From assembly GCA_903854805.1 (NCBI GenBank), contig CAINXK010000366.1, positions 1-48,065 of the forward strand: a stretch of 48,065 nt of DNA, written 5' to 3'. The notes beneath the pieces were generated by a model, which searched no databases, had not been told where the DNA came from, and was given only the letters and a program-made list of their open reading frames with translations. A program made the translations under genes and the position numbers. This DNA is from an uncultured Anaerolineae bacterium. GTDB lineage: Bacteria; Chloroflexota; Anaerolineae; Anaerolineales; Villigracilaceae. The first letter of the stretch is position 1. Every line of letters starts with the position of its first letter. Shown in pieces: positions 43,178-48,065 of this stretch.

Positions 43178-43813
43178 TTACAGCTCGATCACTTCCTTGC
43201 CGGCCAGCTTATCGGTCATGCGCCGGGTAACGATCTCCAGCGCGCTTTTCTGACTGACAAAATCCAAACTATCGGTGCGAATCGTCAGGACTGGGCACAG
43301 ATCAAAAGACTGCAGCCAGTCATCGTAAAATGAATCAAGCAGGCTCAGGTATTCAATGCTGATACCTGTCTCAATACCGCGCGCGCGGAGACGAATGCGC
43401 TCCATCAATACTTCAACGGGCGCTTTCAAGTAAACCAGCAGGTGTGGAGCTGGCAGGCTGTTAACCACAACGTCGAATATCCGGCGATAGGTCATATAAT
43501 CGCGCTCAGACAGATTGCCCATGTGGTGCAAAGCACGCGCGAAAATATAGGCATCCTCATAGATGGAGCGGTCCAGGATGGCTGAACGGCTGGCCTGTGC
43601 AATCTGCATATATTGGTCAGCGCGATGACCAAGAAAATAGACCTGCAGATGAAAAGACCAGGTTTTCATATCCGCATAGAAATTGGGCAAATAGGGATTG
43701 TCAGAAACAGATTCGTAGCCCGTCAACCAGCCCATGCGGGCCCCAATGCGTTCAGTCAGAGAAGTCTTGCCAACACCAATATTCCCGGCAACAACAATAA
43801 TCTTTTTTGTCAT
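43178..43813 (-). CDS. Deoxynucleoside kinase
   Basis: The 211-residue protein is a deoxynucleoside kinase of the dGK/dCK/dAK family. It has the P-loop AGNIGVGKTSLTERI, the substrate-side DRSIYEDAYIFAR motif (the DRS and E that bind the deoxyribose and base) and the arginine-rich lid RIRLRARGIE. It phosphorylates deoxynucleosides for salvage; base choice cannot be told. ATG 43813 is the start. It lies upstream of the GNAT pair by about 35 bases in the same direction. Confidence 0.92.
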   Translation of the reverse strand: MTKKIIVVAGNIGVGKTSLTERIGARMGWLTGYESVSDNPYLPNFYADMKTWSFHLQVYFLGHRADQYMQIAQASRSAILDRSIYEDAYIFARALHHMGNLSERDYMTYRRIFDVVVNSLPAPHLLVYLKAPVEVLMERIRLRARGIETGISIEYLSLLDSFYDDWLQSFDLCPVLTIRTDSLDFVSQKSALEIVTRRMTDKLAGKEVIEL

Positions 43814-44149
43814 AAGTATTTTTCAATCCAGAGCATTACACGCGGGCTCGCTACGCTACATACCCTGAAATCCTTTTTGCGGGTGTCTCCATGGTTTAAT
43901 TTATGTTCTTGTCCAGTGTACGGGAATTCTACTCGAAAGACAAGCCTATCATGTGGCGAATTCCCAGCGTACTGAGCATACGCCACAAGACTGCGTCTGT
44001 GGGGAAACCCGCTGGTTTTCATATTAACAGACTGCGGTTCAGGTGTGAGAAACAAAACAATCAACAAATACCCCGCGTCGATGGGACACGCTGAAAATCT
44101 GCCATCATGCTGACCACTTGATTTATCATCGAATCACCAGCCTTACTCT

Positions 44150-44232
44150 TCTCCCGAGTGGTGGACATGCTCCGAAATCAGTGGCCGGCATAAATCGGAT
44201 TCGCTGGTCGTTTTGATCGGAATACGCAAGAT
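44150..44232 (-). mobile_element. IS21-family-like terminal repeat remnant
   Basis: Read on the minus strand, three spaced blocks of about 22 bases begin GCGTATTCCGATCAAA, then GCGAATCCGATTTATGCCGG and CTGATTTCGGAGCATG. The recurring (A)TTCCGAT...CCGG(A)CA pattern is typical of the multiple end repeats of IS21-family elements. No istA or istB gene is nearby, so only an end, or a solo terminus left after deletion, remains. The identification is from pattern memory, not a search. Confidence 0.42.
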
Positions 44233-44482
44233 TTCGAAATCAACAAAATACACAAGCGTTGCAAGCATGAAGGATAGGATTTATTGGGCCGCTTATGATT
44301 TAATGTTGGTCAAATAATTCAGCCAAATACTGTACAATTACTATTCAAAATAACATGGGCCAATCCTGAATTTTGGCGAAAAAGTATCCTATCAGTCTCG
44401 ATTCTAATTATAATGAAGTTAATAAAGTCAAGACTGGATTGATAGAATTCTTCCGCTCACACCCGCAAGCAGAAAAAAAATT

Positions 44483-44547
44483 GTAGTTTTTTTGCGCAAA
44501 TCGCGCCACTGAAAAAACTACTGCGGGGAAACCCGGTGTTGTTCCGC
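44483..44547 (+). promoter_or_regulatory. Structured leader upstream of the second sensor kinase
   Basis: GTAGTTTTTT (44483-44492) pairs perfectly with AAAAAACTAC (44512-44521) around an 18-base loop that contains a GCGC/GCGC mini-stem. Directly after it, TGCGG (44522-44526) can pair with CCGCA (44544-44548) enclosing a GGG-AAA-CCC hairpin. The leader ends with a T-run near 44579-44585, 35 bases before the ATG. It may be an attenuator or RNA element; no known riboswitch class was recognised. Confidence 0.4.
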
Positions 44548-44619
44548 AACCCGAAAATATACACTCGGACCAGGAAGGTTTTTTTATTCAGGTAATTTAT
44601 ATTTTTAGAGGGACAACTT

Positions 44620-47076
44620 ATGAATTCGAAAAAACACCAGAAGAATTTAAATTCCCGCGGCCAGGAAAAATCAGGATCAACCGGTGAACCTAGGTATACC
44701 ATCCCGGGCGTTTCTGAACCCACCATCGATTATCTGCGCATTCAAAAAGAATATTCCCCGATCCGTATCATGTTATTCACGATTGCAGGAATTATCCTGG
44801 CAGAAATAATTGCCATGTATTTTATCTTTTTTTACAGGAGCTGGCCTTATTACCTGCAAACGCTGATGGATGCCACCATCATGACAATCATCATTTTCCC
44901 TTTACTCTACCAATACACCTTTAAACCACTTCTCCAACATGTTGAGGAACGCAATCGCTTCGATAACATCATTAAAACTCGTTTACACCTGATCCAACAC
45001 GCCGACACACATACCGAGGACGAACTGTACCAGGCCACTCTGGATGAAATCGAAGCACTGACAGGCAGTACGATCGGTTTTTTTCATCTAGTCGAAAATG
45101 ATCAGGCTACTTTACTGCTGCAGACCTGGTCAACCAATACAATTCAAAATATGTGTACTGCCGATGACAAAAACCGCCACGTTGACCTGACCCAAGCCGG
45201 CATGTGGGCCGATTGCGCCCGAAGGCGCCAGCCAGTCATTCAAAATGACTATGCTTCGCTGCCCAACCGCAAGGAACTGCCAGACGGCCACACCACGATG
45301 ACACGCGTGATGGCTGTTCCAATAATGCGAAATGAAAAAATTGTCGCGATCGTAGGTGTTGGAAACAAACCCAAGCTTTACACTGACAACGATGTTGCCC
45401 TGGTTTCAACCCTGGCCGATTTTGCCTGGGACACCATCTTGCATAAACGCGCCGAAAATGCCCTGCGCGATAGCGAACTCAAATTGCGCACCCTGGCCGA
45501 TTGGACCTATGACTGGGAAAAATGGCTGGACCCGCAAGGCAAGATTGTTTACACATCCCCATCCTGCGAACGCATTACAGGCTTCAGCCCGCAAGAATTC
45601 AGCGCCGACCCTGGTCTGTTGCTTCGCATCGTTCATCCTGATGACCAGGCCGCCTACCGGCAGCACCAGGAGCTGCTGCACGATGAGTCGGTTGGCCCGG
45701 TCAATATAGAATATCGCCTCATTGACCGCAGCGGAGAGGAGCACTGGATCGATCATATCTGCCGGCCGATCTTTGATACAGATCAAGCTTACCTGGGACG
45801 TCGCATCAACATCCGCGATATCACCATCCGAAAAGAGAAAGAAAAACAAATTGAGCAAGCCAATCAGGAATTGCATAAAATCTATTCAGCAGAACACGAA
45901 CAGCGCCAACTCACAGAAGCACTGATTGACGCGGATGTTGCTTTCAACCAGAACCTGGCGCTGGAGCAAGTATTTTCCACCATTCTTGCTAAGATAAGTA
46001 CATTAGTGCCTTACAGCTTTGCGAATATCTGCTTATTGGAAGGGGAGTCTTTCTACGAAGCTAGCCAACAGGGTTTCACAAAAATACCCTCGCTTCGGCC
46101 CGGGAACAGGGAATTTTTTCCAATGGAAAATTTTTCCAGCCTGGAAAACATGCGCCAGTCCCGCCAGCCCATGCTTGTGACGGACACAAGCATGGAACCT
46201 GCCTGGAAAAACACTGACGAATGGGAGCGGGTCCGTGCCATTCTGGCAGCGCCTCTCATTGTGAACAAACAGGTGATCGGTTTTTTGAATCTCTTCAGCG
46301 AAACACCCGATTTCTTTACGATTAAAATGAGAAACCAATTGGTCGCTTTCACTGCACACGCCGCAACTGCCATTCAGAACGCCTGGTTATTTGAACAGAT
46401 CCGATCAGGCAATGAACGCCTGCATGCGCTTTCGCGCCGCCTGGTGGATGCCCAGGAGAACGAACGACAATATATTGCACGTGAATTACACGATGAATCC
46501 GGGCAGGCTCTCACTTCTCTGATGGTGGACTTACATTTATTGGAAAAAAGCGCCAGCAAGCCTGAAGAAGTCATTCGTAAAGTTACCGAGATGGAAGAAT
46601 CTTTAAATATGATCATGAAGAACCTGCACCGGGTTGCCATGGCTTTGCGCCCCGCCAGTCTTGACCACCTCGGACTGGTGGCAGCCTTGCGCCAACATGC
46701 AGAAACCATCGGTTTAAAACATGGATTAAAGATCACGTTTGACAATGTGGATATTCACGAACGCTTACCGGAAAATCTAGAGTCTGTCCTATACCGGATT
46801 ACCCAGGAAGCTTTGACCAATGTTGTCAAACATGCCCAGGCCACCCAGGTCGATATCATCCTGATGATGCGCAGCGATAAATTAGTCCTGATTATTGAAG
46901 ATAATGGGCTCGGCTTCGATCCTGCCGAGATCCGAACCACGGATCATCTAGGCTTATTCGGCATGCGCGAACGCGCCCAAATGATCGATGGCAAGCTCGT
47001 GATTGAAAGCACACCCGGCAAAGGAACGACACTCATCGTGGAGGTAAATTATGCCAATTCGTATATTGATCGCTGA
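44620..47076 (+). CDS. GAF-PAS-GAF sensor histidine kinase (HisKA_3 type)
   Basis: An 818-residue kinase. Two membrane helices near 48-70 and 80-100 precede a GAF domain (about 125-275), a PAS domain (about 285-405: KWLDPQGKIVYTSPSCERIT and RRINIRDITIRKE), a second GAF (about 435-590), HisKA_3 (ARELHDESGQALTSLMVDL with the phospho-His) and a HATPase domain (VLIIEDNGLGFDP, LGLFGMRERAQ). GAGGG lies before the ATG. The coding region overlaps the regulator gene by 26 bases. Signal unknown; the leader hairpins before it may affect expression. Confidence 0.92.
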   Translation: MNSKKHQKNLNSRGQEKSGSTGEPRYTIPGVSEPTIDYLRIQKEYSPIRIMLFTIAGIILAEIIAMYFIFFYRSWPYYLQTLMDATIMTIIIFPLLYQYTFKPLLQHVEERNRFDNIIKTRLHLIQHADTHTEDELYQATLDEIEALTGSTIGFFHLVENDQATLLLQTWSTNTIQNMCTADDKNRHVDLTQAGMWADCARRRQPVIQNDYASLPNRKELPDGHTTMTRVMAVPIMRNEKIVAIVGVGNKPKLYTDNDVALVSTLADFAWDTILHKRAENALRDSELKLRTLADWTYDWEKWLDPQGKIVYTSPSCERITGFSPQEFSADPGLLLRIVHPDDQAAYRQHQELLHDESVGPVNIEYRLIDRSGEEHWIDHICRPIFDTDQAYLGRRINIRDITIRKEKEKQIEQANQELHKIYSAEHEQRQLTEALIDADVAFNQNLALEQVFSTILAKISTLVPYSFANICLLEGESFYEASQQGFTKIPSLRPGNREFFPMENFSSLENMRQSRQPMLVTDTSMEPAWKNTDEWERVRAILAAPLIVNKQVIGFLNLFSETPDFFTIKMRNQLVAFTAHAATAIQNAWLFEQIRSGNERLHALSRRLVDAQENERQYIARELHDESGQALTSLMVDLHLLEKSASKPEEVIRKVTEMEESLNMIMKNLHRVAMALRPASLDHLGLVAALRQHAETIGLKHGLKITFDNVDIHERLPENLESVLYRITQEALTNVVKHAQATQVDIILMMRSDKLVLIIEDNGLGFDPAEIRTTDHLGLFGMRERAQMIDGKLVIESTPGKGTTLIVEVNYANSYIDR

Positions 47077-47695
47077 TGACCATGCGGTGCTGCGAGCCGG
47101 GATGGTTGCCCTGCTGCATTTAGAGGCCGATATGGAAGTGATTGGAGAAGCAGAAGATGATAAAACCATCATCGCAATGGCCCTGGAAAATAAACCAGAT
47201 CTGATCCTGATGGATATCAGCATGCCAGAAGCCGGAGGCATTGAAGCCACCCGGCGCATCAAACAGCTGGAACCCGAAATGCGGATTTTGATCCTGACCG
47301 CGCATGAAGATAAAAGCCTGATGCAGGAAGCCATTCGAGCGGGTGCCATGGGTTACATTCTGAAGAGAGCGGTAAAATCCGATCTGATCGCCGCCATCCA
47401 CACCGTGCATCGCGGTGAGCTTTACATTCACCCTGCCATGTCGCGCCTGTTGTTTCAAGAAACCCCTGAACCCCCGCCGCCGGCCCCACCAACCCTACCG
47501 GAACCGTTGACCTATCGTGAGATTGATGTCTTGAAATTAATTGCCCGCGGGTATACCAACCTGGAGACAGCCGAAATGCTCAGTCTCAGCGTCAGAACTG
47601 TTGAATACCATCGCAGTAATCTGACTGCCAAACTGAACCTGCGAACCAGAGCCGAATTGATGAAATATGCAGATGAAAAAGGCTGGTTCAAATAA
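47051..47695 (+). CDS. NarL/FixJ-type response regulator (second pair)
   Basis: The 214-residue regulator has a receiver domain (LIADDHAVLRAGM, phospho-Asp in LILMDISMP, LTAHEDKS, LKRAVKS), a Pro-rich linker (about 135-150) and a LuxR-type HTH (LTYREIDVLKLIARGYTNLE, LSVRTVEYHRSNL). GGAGG precedes its ATG, which lies inside the kinase gene end. It is the partner of that kinase. It is followed by a strong terminator, so the pair is a closed transcriptional unit. Confidence 0.93.
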   Translation: MPIRILIADDHAVLRAGMVALLHLEADMEVIGEAEDDKTIIAMALENKPDLILMDISMPEAGGIEATRRIKQLEPEMRILILTAHEDKSLMQEAIRAGAMGYILKRAVKSDLIAAIHTVHRGELYIHPAMSRLLFQETPEPPPPAPPTLPEPLTYREIDVLKLIARGYTNLETAEMLSLSVRTVEYHRSNLTAKLNLRTRAELMKYADEKGWFK

Positions 47696-48004
47696 GATCG
47701 GGTTCGTTTCGACCGCAAAAAAACAAGATTTTTGGCGGTTACCAACAGATCGCTCGTAGAAACTACGAGCGATCTGTTGTTTAATACGAGTATTCCAAAC
47801 TTCCGGCTTCTAAAAATTTGTGGGGATTTACGGATCACAACCGTTACGTTATCAGGTAAATTTATCGCATTAATTTCATTAACTTGTATTCTTTTCTGGA
47901 GGCTTGACGTGCCTCTCCTAAACCCTGCTGGATCGTGACCATATTCGGCCCGATGCGTGTGAAGAAAACCGCTCGAGTGAAACATGTCAAATTTAAGGAT
48001 AAAT
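47696..48004. other. Intergenic region before the metal ATPase gene
   Basis: About 300 bases with two hairpins near the left end (47711-47740 and 47743-47779) and a small GAGGC/GCCTC hairpin at 47899-47915. No gene is supported. A promoter or metal-responsive operator for the ATPase is expected but not identified. Confidence 0.5.
47743..47779 (+). terminator. Rho-independent terminator after the second regulator gene
   Basis: A perfect 17-bp stem (47743-47759 with 47763-47779) with an AAA loop, followed by a short T-rich stretch, lies about 50 bases after the response-regulator stop. A weaker hairpin (ACCGC...GCGGT, 47711-47740) precedes it. Confidence 0.85.
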
Positions 48005-48065
48005 ATGTCTGAAATCAAGCAATTAACACTCCCGATCACCGGCATGACATGCGCAAACTGTGTCG
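48005..48065 (+). CDS. Heavy-metal-translocating P-type ATPase, N-terminal fragment
   Basis: The last 61 bases encode MSEIKQLTLPITGMTCANCV and run off the window. GMTCANCV is the copper-binding loop of a heavy-metal-associated domain, as found at the N-terminus of CopA-type Cu(I)-exporting ATPases. A stand-alone HMA chaperone is possible too, since only 20 codons are visible, but the leader before the loop is longer than in CopZ-like chaperones. AAGGAT precedes the ATG. It lies about 300 bases downstream of the regulator and has its own promoter region. Confidence 0.75.
   Translation, partial: MSEIKQLTLPITGMTCANCV

Larger units (their letters stand above)
43814..44619. other. Gene-poor interval with IS21-like ends and a structured leader
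   Basis: About 800 bases with no supported gene. It contains a 7-bp inverted repeat TGTGGCG...CGCCACA (near 43953-43988), the IS21-like repeat block (44150-44232), and hairpins immediately before the next gene (44483-44547). Longer frames here have no recognisable protein. The upstream regions of the dNK gene (minus) and the sensor kinase gene (plus) lie within it. Confidence 0.6.

Noticed and set aside
43810..44067. 85-codon minus-strand frame upstream of the deoxynucleoside kinase
   Set aside because: No ribosome site or family pattern; it overlaps the kinase start region.
47732..47938. 68-codon plus-strand frame after the second regulator
   Set aside because: It runs through a perfect terminator hairpin and has no recognisable protein features.

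Overview
The window looks like a chromosomal segment of a Chloroflexota bacterium, most likely class Anaerolineae. This placement is inferred from gene content, not from a marker gene. Supporting signs are an isopentenyl phosphate kinase, NarL-type GAF/HisKA_3 two-component pairs, a TPT-rich membrane-anchored protein, a b-type (ba3-like) heme-copper oxidase with a split cytochrome b, and moderate GC content. There are no rRNA or tRNA genes, no CRISPR array and no intact mobile element.

Left end (1-4700, minus strand): a four-gene electron-transfer locus. A two-cluster ferredoxin is followed closely by an FAD/NAD(P) oxidoreductase, a 46-residue single-helix membrane peptide and a giant multiheme c-type cytochrome. 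The cytochrome is built from 66-residue triheme repeats. It shows 40 complete CXXCH motifs and runs off the left edge. A degenerate transposase-like remnant, a terminator and a PHP-domain phosphoesterase follow.

6041-15485 (mostly plus): two large membrane proteins with band-7-like features run into a pseudouridine kinase and a pseudouridine-5'-phosphate glycosidase. Next come a TPT-rich protein (minus), isopentenyl phosphate kinase and formate-tetrahydrofolate ligase.

15584-30506 (minus): the respiratory heart of the window. Reading 5' to 3' on the minus strand, it holds two SCO-type copper chaperones, a PCu(A)C chaperone, oxidase subunits IIa, II and I with heme O synthase embedded, and a monoheme cytochrome c lipoprotein. 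It continues with a GltD-like flavoprotein carrying extra FeS clusters, a b6-type cytochrome b, subunit IV, a Rieske protein, a triheme cytochrome c and a remarkable fusion of cytochrome b, two [4Fe-4S] clusters and an MvhD/FlpD domain. An Rrf2 regulator with three cysteines and an FGE-fold lipoprotein lie downstream. The set appears to form a quinol-to-oxygen chain to which a NAD(P)H- or ferredoxin-linked module has been added.

30741-48065: a NarL/FixJ regulator with a GAF sensor kinase, an amidase, RluD-type pseudouridine synthase, LspA, alanine racemase, three GNAT acetyltransferases, a membrane protein of unknown function, a DegV protein, a cyclic-nucleotide-binding/SpoIIE phosphatase and a deoxynucleoside kinase. 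A gene-poor stretch with IS21-like terminal repeats follows, then a second sensor kinase/regulator pair, and finally the first 20 codons of a heavy-metal P-type ATPase. Clear hairpin terminators separate several of these units.
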